From Escarpia spicata (Eukaryota; Annelida; Polychaeta; Sabellida; Siboglinidae), in NCBI GenBank assembly GCA_963995525.1, contig OZ023210.1:28461249-28525248 (forward strand): DNA of 64,000 nucleotides. Reading direction: 5' to 3'. The notes beneath the pieces are model-generated. The model saw only the letters and a program-made list of their open reading frames with translations, was not told the origin of the DNA and searched no databases. Below are positions 18,297-30,279 of the stretch, in pieces. Each line of letters starts with the position of its first letter. Position 1 is the stretch's first letter. A program made the translations under genes and the position numbers.

Positions 18297-18963
18297 ATAG
18301 GGCGGGGAACTCAGGGATGGTTTGTGGGCCAGTTTGAAGGGAAAACTGGATGAGCTGCATCCGTTGGGCTGTTTCGCCGCTCAGGAGGTTGTTGCAGATG
18401 TTTGATTCTAGGACGTAGAACTTTGTCCGAGTTGTGCTTGACTCGTAGCTTACTTCTGATTCAATGAAACCTCGCACAAGGGGAGGCGTCTTGGAGCCAA
18501 ATGTTGGCACTGGAGACTGAAGCCTGGGTCTGTCGGCGAATGCTTGGTATGTGTGGTGACCTATGGTATTGACAGAAGCACCAGTGTCAATCACAGAATC
18601 AACGGGACAGTTCATGATGTATGCTGTGATCTTGGGCGAGTTGACGATCTTGTCAGCAACGGAAAAGACATGTTCTTCATCATCAGACGCAGACGGGGAA
18701 AAATCGACATGTCTCACCGTGGGTGCAGACATGCAAACACGTGCATAATGTTCTATTTTGCCACAGTTCGAGCATATCTTGCCTCTGGCTGGGCAGTCAT
18801 TCTTGGAATGGGGCTGGGAGCCGCAGTAGTGACTGGAATCATTGAAAGAGTTTTCACTGGAAGCACAAGTGGGACGGCCACGATGGCAAGAACCATCTCG
18901 ACGATGAGTGTTGCCTCGACGGCTGGGGCCAGGGGCAGTGAAGAGAGCGACCACTAGAATCAC
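18265..18963 (-). pseudogene. gypsy zinc knuckles and aspartic protease
   Basis: A 232-codon open frame with CPARGKICSNCGKIEHYARV followed by Cys, a CX2CX4HX4C-type knuckle preceded by a Cys/His partner (YCGSQPHSKNDC). The protease active site is VIDTGASVNTI near residue 125. It runs on into the pre-RT linker and overlaps the start of the RT frame. The active site is intact, but the rest of the element is not. Confidence 0.8.
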
Positions 18964-19721
18964 TGGAACCGATAATCACGGTTCACTATAATATTATAGA
19001 CACTGACATCACCGGAGACGGCGTTGGCAGCACCAGCATTCTCGATGACAGTCGCTCTGCTTTCGGAGAGTTCCAGACTGCGAGCTTCGTCTAATACTTG
19101 CTTGAGATTTAGATTGTCTTTCAAGGCCTTCCTGCGCACTCTGGAAGAAGTGCAGCCTTGGATGATTTTTCCAAGAATCTCCATGTCGACATCATAATCG
19201 GAAGTCACAAAGGATTGCCATTCCTCTCAGGTGGGTATGGAAAGCGTCGATGCTATCCCCTTATTTATGGGATGTTTGCCTGAATTTAAATGTCTCATAA
19301 GAAATGTTCTTTTTGGGAATGAAATACTTTTCCAGGAACTTCTTCAGCACTGCATATTTTCTGGGAATAGGGTTGTCTCCTCCTTCAGTCATTTCTCCAA
19401 CCCCTTTCTGTTCATCAGTCATGGAATCATATATTTCGAAGACATCATCGACCACCCCCCATGATTGATTAATTAAGAGGGCTTTTTTCTGGCGCCATCT
19501 CTAATGTCAAGCGCACAAAGGTTTTTGAACTTGACTAGCCATTTATGCCATCTGGTGCCGGCTGTTGTCTCGTCCCCATAGACAATAAATTGTTCAAATG
19601 TGGGTAGGGAGGAAATGACGTCGACGTAGTGCAGATGCAATGCGGGAGGTAGAACAAAGCCACAATAGTGTAGGCCCTTGTGTATTATTTCGCGCATAAT
19701 GTTTATTAAAAGCAAATTCAC
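18960..19721 (-). pseudogene. gypsy gag N-terminal and capsid region (broken)
   Basis: Three frames cover a gag-like sequence: FEQFIVYGDETTAGTRWHKW and what follows (19721-19473), then YDSMTDEQKG... (19455-19261), then IIQGCTSSRVRRKAL... (19208-18960). This matches gypsy capsid proteins that begin with a hydrophobic F-x-F-x3-D-x3-GxRW motif. At least two frameshifts. Confidence 0.75.
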
Positions 19722-21034
19722 TTGATTATGAATATTTATGTTAACAAACTAGGGTGACAATTTTTCTAAGCAGGATAAGTTGACCAAATTCAAGATGGCC
19801 GCCCACCATACGAATGTTTCAATAAAATATTATTTTAAATAATTGCTTACATGCTTATAATGGTATCTGGAAACCTTAGCAAAAACAATACCCTTTCATG
19901 ATAGTATTTGTATATAATTTGTAAAATATATAAATTGCGTGATAAATTCAAGATAACCGCCAGCATGAACATCACCATTCATCACAGAATAGTTGGCTTT
20001 AAAGTTGCATTCTGAGATCGTCCATCTTTTAAATACAAAAGTCTAGTGGATCAACATGCCCCATACACTATGTTGCTCTATGCATCACTTTTCTCCACTC
20101 CTTATACAGTTTGCACCAATTAATAATTTGTTTCACGTAATTTTAAGATAAAACGGCGCAAAAGACGAAGTATTATATCCGTGTGCCATACATTTATTAT
20201 TCAACGGGCCGAACTTGCAAAAGCAAAATTTATCAAATAGTATATAAAATTACATATACGGTAGCAAGTATAATAAAATTAATAAATATTATTCGTGTTG
20301 CACATCATACATTTTTCAGAACAGTTGAAAGGGGTAGGTTTATTCAGAATGCAACGCTAAGCTGCGGGAGGGCATTTCTTTAAAACAATTATTTGAGAAT
20401 TTTAATATCTTTATAACGTATACAGTTATTCATTAAACCTGTTAATATAACGAATTCATGTTATTCTATATATTTATTTTATTATAATTATGTTTAATTA
20501 ATCACAATACATTGATATAATAACGCGGAGTTTCCAGTTCGCGCCAGCGTTCAGATCCATACCAAAGACTATAGAAGATATATATATAGTAGTCATGATG
20601 ATCAGTCGCTGCAGTCAGTGGTGACTTTGTCAGAGGCATATTAGTCGAGTTTACCCATGACCTAGTTTAACTGATCATTGTGGCATTTCCACAATCCCGT
20701 AGAAACAATGATTTGATATGATATGTCAACGGACCACACCTTGCACTTATAGTTCCTGGCACCCACGTATTTATCCCGTGGTAATGTCAAACCGATGCCA
20801 TGTCCTTCCCTGAATGATCTCAGATTTTGAGAACCATTTGTTTTTCTAACCGTGTGTTTTCTCGTCGGTTATCTGGTTTCACCCTGTCAAGTTGTGTACG
20901 CAACTGTCTACCCATGAAACGTACCGCTGGAGTTCACCCTGTCAAGTTGTGTACGCAACTGTCTACCCATGAAACGTATCGCTGGAGTTTCTCCTGTGAA
21001 AGCATCCGGTGCGTTTCGATATGCCAGGAGGAAT
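19722..21034. other. AT-rich intergenic sequence with a 55-bp tandem duplication
   Basis: No gene recognised. A 55-bp unit (ttcaccctgtcaagttgtgt at its start) is duplicated at 20878-20932 and 20933-20988. Part of this stretch may be gypsy LTR or leader, but no repeat pair was found. Confidence 0.5.
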
Positions 21035-21254
21035 TTATCTAGCCTGGAGTGACTCCCCTGCCTGTTTTAGCGTTTGAACAAATGGAGAGCGGTGCAAATT
21101 TGACCGATCAGTTGGCAACCTATCAGGACAACCATCTCGTGTGTACCTCATCACTTGTGACAACAATGGGTCTTTCCGAACTCCACCCTTGATCTGTTCG
21201 TTAGTGACTGGTAACACCCCAACACCAAGAACGAGAGCCACATCTTCGTCTGTA
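21035..21254 (-). pseudogene. gypsy Pol fragment between RNase H and integrase
   Basis: Minus-strand frame with LPVTNEQIKGGVRKDPLLSQ and VMRYTRDGCPD. This is the block that precedes the integrase zinc finger in Mag-like gypsy Pol. No flanking parts in the same orientation. Confidence 0.6.
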
Positions 21255-21255
21255 G

Positions 21256-21945
21256 ATGTACATGGATCGTCGTTTTGTGTGTGTAACCGTTGGAGTTGAA
21301 TTAGCATTTGAGTCGTTTGAACAATACTATTCAGTGTTGAAAAATCTAGCAAAAACTTGTGGGTTTTGTAACTATATGCGAAACAAATTGATTGTCGACA
21401 AGATAATCCTGGGTGTAAGGAGTTACAAGATCCGCGACAAACTCATTTCACAATCGAAACTTGATCTACTCAGAGCAGTAGACATCTGCCGGTGCATGCA
21501 AGAGGCTGAAGAACAATGCAAAATTCTGAATAAAACAGAAGCAGTGAACCGAAACGACACCAGATACAGACGCCACAGTACCAAGTCGACATTCGATGGA
21601 ATCAAATCTGCTAGTCAGCAAAAATGCAAATTCTACTGTAAGACCCACCTGATGAAGAAAGAACTATGCCCTGCATGGGGCAAGATGTGTGATGCGTGTA
21701 GGGGCCGAAACCATTTTAGAGGCTCCGCATAATGCCCTAAGACAGTTCACTGTGTACAAGATGGGTCAGACTCAGATTGCTCCGGTGCTATAGCTTTGGT
21801 GATATCAGCTCCGTCACTGCCGATGTGCACGCACACTTTTTACAAGATAGTCCCATTTTGTGCAACAACATGCTGGTCAAAAAGCAGTCAGTGAAGATGC
21901 AGGTTGACTGTGGTTCAACTGCCAGCATACTGCCCAAGAAACATA
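21256..21945 (+). pseudogene. Mag-like gypsy gag-protease fragment
   Basis: Plus-strand gag C-terminus (VDKIILGVRSYKIRDKLISQ), a Mag-type knuckle (CKTHLMKKELCPAWGKMCDA followed by CRGRNHF), and after a stop a protease-like VDCGSTASILPKK near 21905-21945. It is cut off by the satellite and is in opposite orientation to its left neighbour. Confidence 0.75.
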
Positions 21946-23244
21946 CTGTTTCGTTTCTGTACTTGTTAGCTTGCATTTACATAGTACCATACGCACTAAC
22001 AGTTTGAAGTACATGCACAGAGATTTGTCGGCGGTATATATACGATTTGACGACTGCGCGCAGGAAACAACGGGATTATTCTCACTTTGTCCCGGGGCGA
22101 AGTGGGAATAAATGCTCTAACTCGACACCAGGTTGAAGTACTACTTCGTTTCTGTGCTTGTTAGCTTGCATTTACATAGTACCATACGCACTAACAGTTT
22201 GACGTACATGCACAGAGATATGTCGACGGTATATATACGATTTGACGACTGCGCGCAGGAAACAACAGGATTATTCCCAATTTGTCCCGGGGCGAAGTGG
22301 GAATAAATGCTCTAACTCGACACTACTGTGAAATATTGTTTCGTGTTTGTGCTTGTTAGCTTGCATTTACAAACTAATATATGCACTAACAGTTTCACGT
22401 ACATGTATACAGATATTTCGGCGGTATATATATACCATTTTACGACTGCGCGTAAAAAGCAACGGCCGGTATTATTCCCATATTGCCCCGTGGCGAAGTG
22501 GGAATAAATGCTCTAACTCGACACCAGTTTGAAGTACTGCTTCGTTTCTGTGCTTGTTAGCTTGCATTTACATAGTACCATACGCACTAACAGTTTGACG
22601 TACATGCACACAGATATTTCGGCGGTATATATACCTATACGATTTAACGACTGCGCGCAGGAAACAGCAGGATTATTCCCATTTTGACCCGGGGCGAAGT
22701 GGGAATAAATGCTATAACTCGACACGGCTGTGAAATATTGTTTCGTTTCTGTGCTTGATAGTTTGTATTTACAAACTAATATATGCACTAACAGTTTGAC
22801 GTACATGCATATATATTTTTCGGCGGTATATATACTTTTTGACGACTGCGCGTAAAAGGCAACGGCCGGTATTATTCCCACATTGCCCCCGGGCGAAGTG
22901 GGAATAAATGCTCTAACTCGATACCAGTATGAAGTACTGCTTCGTTTCTGTGCCTGTTGGCTTCCATTTACATAGTACCATACGCAATAGCAGTTTGACG
23001 TACATACAGAGATATTTCGGCGGTATATATATATACGATTTGACGATAGCGCGCAGGAAACAACGAAATTATTCTCACTTTGCCCCGGGGCGAAGTGAGA
23101 ATAAATGCTCTAACTCGACACCAGTTTGAAGTACTGCTTCATTTCTATGCTTGTTAGCTTGCATTTACATAGTACCATACGCACTAACAGTTTGATGTAC
23201 ATTCACGTAGCTATTTCGGTGGTATATATACGATTTGACGACTG
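21946..23244. repeat. MITE-derived satellite, first block (~7 units of ~195-200 bp)
   Basis: Units begin at cgtttctgtgcttgttagc near 21951, 22146, 22341, 22540, 22740, 22939 and 23136. Unit junctions are near-palindromes: TTATTCCC...TGCCCC then GGGGCGAAGTGGGAATAA. Each unit is therefore bounded by ~18-bp inverted repeats. Two variants alternate (gaagtactgcttcg versus gaaatattgtttcg). Each unit holds ggcggtatatatacg. Confidence 0.88.
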
Positions 23245-23405
23245 TGTGACATTCTCGTAACGACACGATTTAATAATAGAAACAGGTTTAACCAGAAAGC
23301 CAACACCGAATACAAAGCAGACAACCCGCGTCACACCTCTCCTCGTCCGTGCCGGAGTCCCGCAGGGGTGTCACAATTTGTGCAGACAGGGGGATCCAAG
23401 TCACA
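23245..23405 (-). repeat. 3' LTR of gypsy element 2
   Basis: 161 bp; matches 29491-29672 but lacks about 21 internal bases. TG...CA ends. Confidence 0.92.
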
Positions 23406-23420
23406 TTTCCCCTCCCTTTA
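23406..23420 (-). promoter_or_regulatory. polypurine tract of gypsy element 2
   Basis: Directly inside the 3' LTR. The minus strand reads TAAAGGGAGGGGAAA, the expected plus-strand primer position. Confidence 0.8.
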
Positions 23421-24499
23421 AGACGTTAACTCAGGGATCCTTTCAAGATCACGATATATAACAAGTATATACAATTATGCAGAACAATTCGAGAAAGAAA
23501 GAAAGACAAAAAATGATTATGCAACGTCCTTCATGAAATATAAATGTTCATCACTGTCCGGAGAATGTTCGCATACGTAAATTAAGTGTCCGTTAACTAA
23601 CACAGATCAAGCATCGTTAATGAAAGTAACTGCACCATATATTGCGAATGGTCTGGGGTGATGGTGGCGATATAAGCAACGTCCAATGTCATTTTCTTGA
23701 CTATAGCTGCACCCTCGCAAACTTTGACGACGCACGTGATACGGCGAATGTGTACCACCATGGCAGTACATTTTCTGGTGCTGGGATGTCTTCAGTATGG
23801 AGACATCTCGCCATGTGTAACAAGTTTGAACTTCCTTTTCCCACATCAGCATGAGTACGAGCGTAGGGATAAGTTCATCGCCAGACGTGTCGTCAACAAT
23901 TTAGTGTCAAGCAGGGCGGATTCTTCCTCCAGATGACTGCCTCGTGCTCTGTCAACAGTTGCTAGTGCAAGTAGGCAACCATACTAGAGATGGCCGTGAC
24001 ACTAAAACAAACTAAAATAGATGGCATAGAACAATGTTTTTCAAAAAAACTATTCAACAAGTACATCCACACCATATTTGGCATGGCACTGTCAACCAAG
24101 CTTACACACGACAGTAATGTACCAAACAAAATTTATACATAGGTTACGATCTGCCTGGAAACCAATAACACGGTATTCCGCAGGCGAATGTGTTTCAAAT
24201 GTGAAACTGACGAAGCAGTGCAGGGTTACTGCATTATCATTCTACCATGTTGAGTGCAACAGATTCTTTCAAAACACTGAGGCGACCAAACTATGGCGTA
24301 TCTTTCTTCACTGCTGGTGAGTGATGTCAGACTGCGTGCAACTGCTAACAGAAATCTGCATATCCATCCTGTCACCCACAGTTTCTGAGACATCGCTGGA
24401 GAAAGTCATACATCTGTCCTAGCACTCGTTCAAAGACAGACACATTTATTTACTTTGTTTCGCCCAAGATTACGAGCATGTACTCAGCGATGTGTTGAC
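23421..24499 (-). other. gypsy element 2, region between Pol and the 3' LTR
   Basis: About 1.1 kb with only short broken frames. It may be an untranslated 3' region or a lost third frame; I see no recognisable envelope. Confidence 0.5.
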
Positions 24500-25027
24500 T
24501 TATAGGTCAAGCAGAGGGGGTGGGCGACGTATGCGAAGGCCACGCCGAAGGTTTATATCATCGGTAGCCGCCTCTGGGGGGCTGACTACCTCGCTATCGT
24601 CATCAACAGTACGATCATCCGGAGCCTGTACTCGAGGTTGGGCAGCAGGAATCTCTGGAGTCTGTGTCCAGCGTCCTGGGTCTGGAGAGCATACCTCGGT
24701 GTCCATTGGTAGGTCATTGGTCAACCAACTGGTTAGTGGATCATCATTGTCCTCCACATTTTCTTTTAGATGGTCGATGTGGTCGACTATTGTTCGGTCC
24801 CCTGCAGAGCGTTGTATCGCAACAGTCACTCCAGAAGGACGACCCACCACTAGGTATGGACCAGACCATCGGACTCCACCTTTCATCTTAGCTGTGGCTG
24901 TGCTGTAACGCCATACCCAGCTCCCTTTCGGAAAATTTATTGGAGTAGCCTTCATGTTATATGCGGTCTTCTGACGAAGGGAGGCCTTGCGACTTTCCCG
25001 TCGAGCTATGCTGTGGCTTAACTCCAT
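24500..25027 (-). pseudogene. integrase C-terminal / chromatin-tether region of gypsy element 2
   Basis: 175 codons: ATPINFPKGSWVWRYSTATA, KMKGGVRWSGPYLVVGRPSG (GPY/F module), then an acidic tail ending RRGLRIRRPPPLLDL. This is the usual end of gypsy Pol. Confidence 0.85.
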
Positions 25028-25172
25028 GGCGTCACGAAGCCACCGAGTTGTACATTGTGGGACATGTGCCCTGGGGGGTCCCTAGATCGAGTGGAAGGAC
25101 AATCTCATGACCCAACAACATCCGGTATGGGGACACCTTGGTACTGGTGTGTACCGTAGCACGGTATGTGCA

Positions 25173-25733
25173 CTAGGCATATAGAAGATGGTCTTCCCAG
25201 TCTTGTGGGTGTAGCCTGGCATATGTGAAAATCATATATTGGAGGGTACGGTTAAAATTGTCAACCAATCCGTCTGATTGCGGACGGTAAGGTGTAGTTA
25301 GCGTCTTATCGATACGCATCATGCGATACACCTCCTGAAGAATTGTATTGTCAAATTCCCTTCCCCGATCGGAATGAAGCTGTCTTGGACAGCCAAATCG
25401 ACAGAATACCTCTGTGACTAGTTTATCGGCTACTGTGAGTGCTTCTTTGTCAGGTATGGGGAAGGCTTCAACCCATTTCGTGAAATAATCTTCGACGACT
25501 AGAACGTATGTGTTTCCGCTTACCGAGTTGGGCATTGGACCTATAAGGTCCATAGCTATACGTTCCCAAGGAACTCCTACTGCCATCTGAGTCAGAGGAA
25601 CGCGGTGTGGAGCCGATGCCGGTTTGCGCTGTCCACAGTCCCTACACAGGGTTAGCCACCGACTGACGTCCTCTGACATCCTAGGCCAATAGTAACGTCG
25701 TTGCAGGGAGGCAAGTGATTTGTTATGACCCAT
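25173..25733 (-). pseudogene. integrase of gypsy element 2
   Basis: 186 codons: GHNKSLASLQRRYYWPRMSE and LCRDCGQRK (zinc finger end), MDLIGPMP (first Asp), LHSDRGREF (second Asp), then QSDGLVDNFNRTL where the DDE catalytic Glu is expected (usually LVERFNRTL). Glu to Asp at that site should impair strand transfer. The frame is otherwise open. Confidence 0.9.
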
Positions 25734-26215
25734 GTGCCCTCCAAGGCGGTCGCAGTTTATCGCCTGGAAAAGTCACCGTCTCATTGGCGAAGGGACCACA
25801 AGTTGGATTATCTCTTCGGTGTCACAACTGGCTTTCTTCTTACGATAGAGAATGCCATCCACTATGGTCAACCTGTCCCATTGTTGCCATAAACACTTGG
25901 CCATGTAATCTTGGTCCCTGATTTGTGCAAACGGTGGTCTCTGGGTGCGGGTTCCTTGTGGCGGAACATACAATCAATGCTCTCGTCTTCGCTTTGCCAG
26001 CGACGTATGTCCGGTAACGTCACACCTGGGACCCACTGCACTGCAAATACTCCGCTTTCCGCGCCTTTCTCCGAAGATGATGAACAGTCATTAAAGTGGC
26101 TGTTGGAACCAGATTGGCAAGATTTGCAAGAAGTTTTGGGTGGATCCACGATTTGTTCAGCAATATCGCCCAACAAGAGATTGTCATTGGACAGTGCAGG
26201 GACAACATTGTGATT

Positions 26216-26521
26216 TTAATTGGGCTGCTGTATGGCTTGTTGCTCACTGCACGTATTTGGAGTACAATCCTTGCACTCTGACCGCTTGCATGGTCGTGAC
26301 ACCTTGCGGGAGAGTGCATCAGCATTACCCATCGAGCTTCCTGGTCGATGAACAATCTGGAAATCATAGCCACCAAGGGTGACGAGCCACCGTGCAACCA
26401 TTCCTTCAGGTTCTTTAACAGTACGTAACCATGTAAGTGACGCATGATCTGTGATAATGGTGAATGGTCGGCCCCACAGATAATGGTGAAATTGTTTAAC
26501 AAAGGTCACTACTGCCAACAA
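26216..26521 (-). pseudogene. RNase H C-terminal part of gypsy element 2
   Basis: 101 codons: TFVKQFHHYLWGRPFTIITD, HASLTWL, VHRPGSSMGNADALSR. The preceding RNase H part is in another frame (26703-26509). Confidence 0.85.
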
Positions 26522-26671
26522 CTCCCTGTGTGTTGTGCAGTATCAAGTCTGCGTACGACTGAAGGTCTTAGATGCATATGCAATGACTTTCTCACCACCC
26601 GCCTGGCGTTGTGAAAGTACACTACCCATGGCCTCTGCACTCGCATCGGTATACAAAACAAACTCGTCATT

Positions 26672-27304
26672 TCAAGTGGGGTATGCCAAAACAGGCGTTT
26701 CACAAAGGGCCTGTCGAAGGGCTCGGAACGCCTTCTCTTTGGTATCTGACCAGGTAAAAGAACGCTTTGCCCTCGTCATGGCCGTTAAAGGGCTGGCAAT
26801 GTGAGCAAACGATGGTATAAAGCGCCGATAATAGGATGCTAAGCCTACAAATCGACGAACTTCTTTTACCGTAGTAGGCCGAGGCCAGTCTCGCACTGCA
26901 GATACCTTTTGTGGATCTGTAGCAATCCCGTGTCTGGACACTATGTGGCCAAGATAGGAAACCTCAGTCTGGAATAGCCTACACTTCTTGGCTTTTATCG
27001 TCAAGCCAGCAGCACGAAATCTGTCCCACACTGTAGTGAGGCGGTGCAATGTCTCTTCGAAGGTCTTTCCATAGACGATAACATCGTCAAGATAAACCAA
27101 ACAACTTTTCCAGCACAACCCTCTCAAAACGAGCTCCATCAAACGCTCAAATGTTGCCGGGGCATTGCAGAGCCCAAAAGGCATGACCTTCCACTGGAAG
27201 AAACCTTGCCGCGGACTTCTCTTTATCTCGTTCGTCCAGTTCCACTTGCCAGTAACCAGATAACAAATCAAGGGTACAAAACCACTCAGAGCCAGCCAGA
27301 GCAT
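26672..27304 (-). pseudogene. reverse transcriptase (C-terminal two thirds) and RNase H start of gypsy element 2
   Basis: 210 codons: MPFGLCNAPATFERLMELVL, then catalytic LVYLDDVIVYGK (YLDD intact), then the thumb and connection (VSYLGHIVSRHGIATDPQKV, FVGLASYYRRFIPSF). The N-terminal RT part at 27305-27556 is in other frames. Confidence 0.88.
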
Positions 27305-27752
27305 CTAATGTATCTGAAATCAACGCCAGGGGGTATGCATCCTTTCGGGTGACATCATTTAATCGACGATAATCAACGCAAACCGGACTGTACCGTATTT
27401 CTTCTTTACAAGGACTACCCGACTACTCCATGAACTAGTGCTCGGTTCTATGATATCCTTATCCAGCATTGACTGAACTTCTCTTGCTTCTATCTCTTGT
27501 TGAGCCACCGGAAGGTGTCGAGCCCGTTGGCGGATTGGGTAAGCATCGCCAGTATCTATCCTAGCTTTGTAAGACCAGTCGTACCCAACTGGGAACTAGT
27601 CTCAACAAAAATATCCGAATAACGTCGGAGAGCGGCTCGGACAGCATCTTGCCGAGACAAATTTAGTTCTGCTGACAGTTCAGAAGACAATCTGTCTAGC
27701 GCAGTGCTAACACCTGCATACTGCAGCTTATTTTCAGCTCTTCCAATAACAA

Positions 27753-28241
27753 CTAGTTCCATGGCTGGCAGAATTCTACACATTGCTCTAGGCGAACACG
27801 TGCAACTGTGTCTTGCTTACCCTGTTTGGTCAATGCAAATGTTGTGAGCCCAATCTTCAGCAACCCATCCCGCATCGACATGTCGCACCCATGTTCACGG
27901 AGGAAGTCCAACCCAAGAATTCCTCCACGTTCTCTTAGATCAGCTACTACATCTTGTGATGTGTGGAATCCATCAAATGCCAACAATAGGGTTGTCTCGC
28001 CAAATAATTTAATCTGGCCACCATCTGCTGTTTGTAGCTGAGTGTGTATAGGATGCAACGGAGGGCGATGACTAGCGGCGATACCCAAGTAAGTTTGATG
28101 GTCAATTAATGACACTGCGGCACCTGTGTCTAAAAGTAGGGGGCATTCCTTGCCATACACGCATGTACGAATCACCCAGCCATCAACTGGCTTCACTCTG
28201 TAAAATCGTGGGTGTACATCAAGATTACTGGTAGGTGGCAC
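27753..28241 (-). pseudogene. aspartic protease region of gypsy element 2
   Basis: 162 codons with active site LLLDTGAAVSLIDHQTY, then GILGLDFLREHGCDMS, the flap and second conserved block of retropepsin-like proteases. The frame itself is intact, and the catalytic DTG is present. Confidence 0.85.
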
Positions 28242-28300
28242 ATGTTTGTCTACTTCATTTCCCGGATCAATGTTCGGAGAAAGGCTAGTTTTTCCCGGGT

Positions 28301-29512
28301 TTATTCTAGCCTGTCCCCGTTTGGGGAATCCGGCCGTGTCCCATTATGCGAACGAGGAGTTTTGCTGCGCCACTGTGAGTTAGAAGCCTGACCGTCGAAC
28401 CTGGATCTAAAGTAGGTCTGACGATGACGTGATGCTGAGAAATAGCGTGCAATGTGGCCCTGCTGTCCACAGTTATAGCAGGTGATATGCAAATGTTAAG
28501 TACTGCGACTATGATCTGTCTGTCGTGTGTTCGAGACTGGAGTACCATGATCATTACATCGATGCTGCGAGCGTGTTTGCAACACTGTATTTAGACGAGA
28601 TACTAGTGCGTCAATTTCGGTATCATCATCACAGCTTGCCTCATACCAACTGGGTGTTGCTAGAGTATATATATATATATACCGCCATTGTCTGGTTTAA
28701 CGGTACACTGAGTAAACTGTTCACTCTTCTCGGCAATGTGTACGAGCCTTTCGAGATGCGCATCACTCTCAATAGAGCATAGTCTCTGAGTGAATGCATC
28801 AGTCAAAGTGGCTATAAACCGCTCTTTTACCAGTGACATACGACTGCGCATATCGCAGTTCGGATATGCCTGACGAGCCAGGTCAAGCAGTTCGTTGATA
28901 AAAACTCGCAACGGCTCGGTAGCACCCCGTTTGCGTTGCCTAAACCTGCGTAGAGCGACTCCGCTACCGAACTGGCTATCCTGCCAGAGCCGCACGGAGA
29001 GAACGGTAGTCTTTCGGCTGGACGGTATGTATCACCAAACGGTAAGCTTCCCCCACGAGAGCCATCTCCAACTGGAGGGCACGTTGGCCAGCTGTCCAAC
29101 CGCAAATATCGGCAATTGTGTCGAAACGATTAAGAAAATCGTCCACTGTGTTGGCATCTTTACTGCCCGAGAACGTCGGCAATTTCGGGCATTTTTCCAA
29201 TCCGGCGTGCCATAGCCCTAACTTGACCTCGTCCGGCGTTAAAGGGTTAACGGGCATGGTTGTGGACGGAATCGCTGGTGTAGGTGAAAACAGTTCAGCG
29301 TGCGGGGTATCCTCGAAAGCTCCCGACATATCAATGCGACAGGGTGTTAACCTGTCAACAATCGAAGGGAACTGAGGCGTAGCATAACGATAGGGGCTAC
29401 CCAGCTCAACAGCCCTTAGGCTTAGCTTTAGGCTTCGATCGGCTGAATGCGCCATTTGCATTTGCGAAAACAAACTGGTCACGGCACCAATGTGACATTC
29501 TCGTAACGACAC
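28301..29512 (-). pseudogene. gag of gypsy element 2 (frameshifted)
   Basis: Capsid frame 29512-28976 (LPTFSGSKDANTVDDFLNRF and following), continuing after a frameshift near 28985 as LRRFRQRKRGATEPLRVFIN (28995-28660). An (AT)n run at 28666-28684 breaks it. A zinc knuckle follows at 28492-28301 as CYNCGQQGHIARYF, where the last Cys of CX2CX4HX4C is Phe. Confidence 0.8.
29476..29490 (-). promoter_or_regulatory. candidate primer-binding site of gypsy element 2
   Basis: Directly inside the 5' LTR. The minus strand reads TTGGTGCCGTGACCAG, and TGG at the start fits the CCA end of a tRNA. The tRNA species is not identified. Confidence 0.6.
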
Positions 29513-29672
29513 GATTTAATAATGAAAACAGGTTTAGTCACAAAGCCAACACCGGATACAAAGCAAACAACCAGCGTTACACCTCTCCTTGTCCGCGCTC
29601 GTGCAAACCGCTCTCCCGTGCCGGAGTCCCGCAGGTGTCACAATTTGTGCAGACAGGGAGATCCATGTCACA
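29491..29672 (-). repeat. 5' LTR of gypsy element 2
   Basis: 182 bp with TG...CA ends. The gag open frame on the minus strand already starts inside it. Confidence 0.92.
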
Positions 29673-30279
29673 ACTGTGCGCAGGAAACAATGGGATTATT
29701 CTCACTTTGCCCCGGGACGAAGTGGGAATAAATGTTCTAACTCGACACCAGTTTGAAGTACTGCTTCGTTTCTGTACTTGTTAGCTTGCATTTACACAGT
29801 ACCATACGCACTAACAGTTTGACCTACATGCACACATATATTTCGGCGGAGCGAAGCGGGAATAAATGCTCTAACTCTGCACCAGTTTGTAGTACTGCTT
29901 CGTTTTTGTGCTTGCTAGCTTGCACTTATATATAGTATCATACGAACAGTTTGACGTACATGCACATAGATATTTCGGCGGTATATATACGATTTGACGA
30001 TTGGGAATACATTCTCTAACTCGACACTACTGTGAAATATTGTTTCGTTTCTGTGCTTGTTAGGTTGCATTTACATTGTACCATACGCACTAACAGTTTG
30101 ATGTACATGCACACATATATTTCGGCGGTATTTATACCATTTGACGACTGCGCGTAAAAAGCAACGGCCGGTATTATTCCCATATTGCCCCGGGGCGAAG
30201 TGGGAATAAATGATCTAACTCGATCGACACCAGTTTGTAGTACTGCTTCGTTTTTGTGCTTGCTAGCTTGCACTCATAT
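29673..30279. repeat. MITE-derived satellite, second block
   Basis: Continues the array of 21946-23244 directly after the gypsy target duplication. Units near 29765, 29899 (shortened), 30043 and 30246. Interrupted at 30279 by a LINE. Confidence 0.88.

Larger units (their letters stand above)
15507..19721 (-). mobile_element. decayed Ty3/gypsy retrotransposon, Mag-like
   Basis: On the minus strand the order is gag (19721-18960), zinc-knuckle plus protease (18963-18265), RT (18296-17922), RNase H (17531-17130), integrase zinc-finger region (16794-16549) and C-terminal region (15944-15507). Many frameshifts and stops separate the blocks. The double zinc-knuckle layout and the GPTPW-SPVIVVPKK RT block resemble the Mag/SURL lineage. 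LTRs were not identified. Confidence 0.85.
23245..29672 (-). mobile_element. Ty3/gypsy retrotransposon with both LTRs and 4-bp target duplication
   Basis: LTRs at 23245-23405 (3' LTR) and 29491-29672 (5' LTR) start TGTGAC and end GTCACA. They are flanked by ACTG on both outer sides (23241-23244 and 29673-29676). The satellite sequence continues across the insertion. A polypurine tract lies beside the 3' LTR and a primer-binding-like site beside the 5' LTR. Minus-strand gag, protease, RT, RNase H and integrase follow in gypsy order, with several frameshifts. The LTRs differ at about 12 sites plus a ~21-bp deletion, so it is not recent. Confidence 0.92.

Noticed and set aside
22513..22881. 122-codon frame with an internal repeat in the satellite
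   Set aside because: It simply spans two satellite units. The alternate units break the same frame.
23421..24499. Envelope gene in gypsy element 2
   Set aside because: Only short broken frames, with no signal peptide or membrane segment in order.
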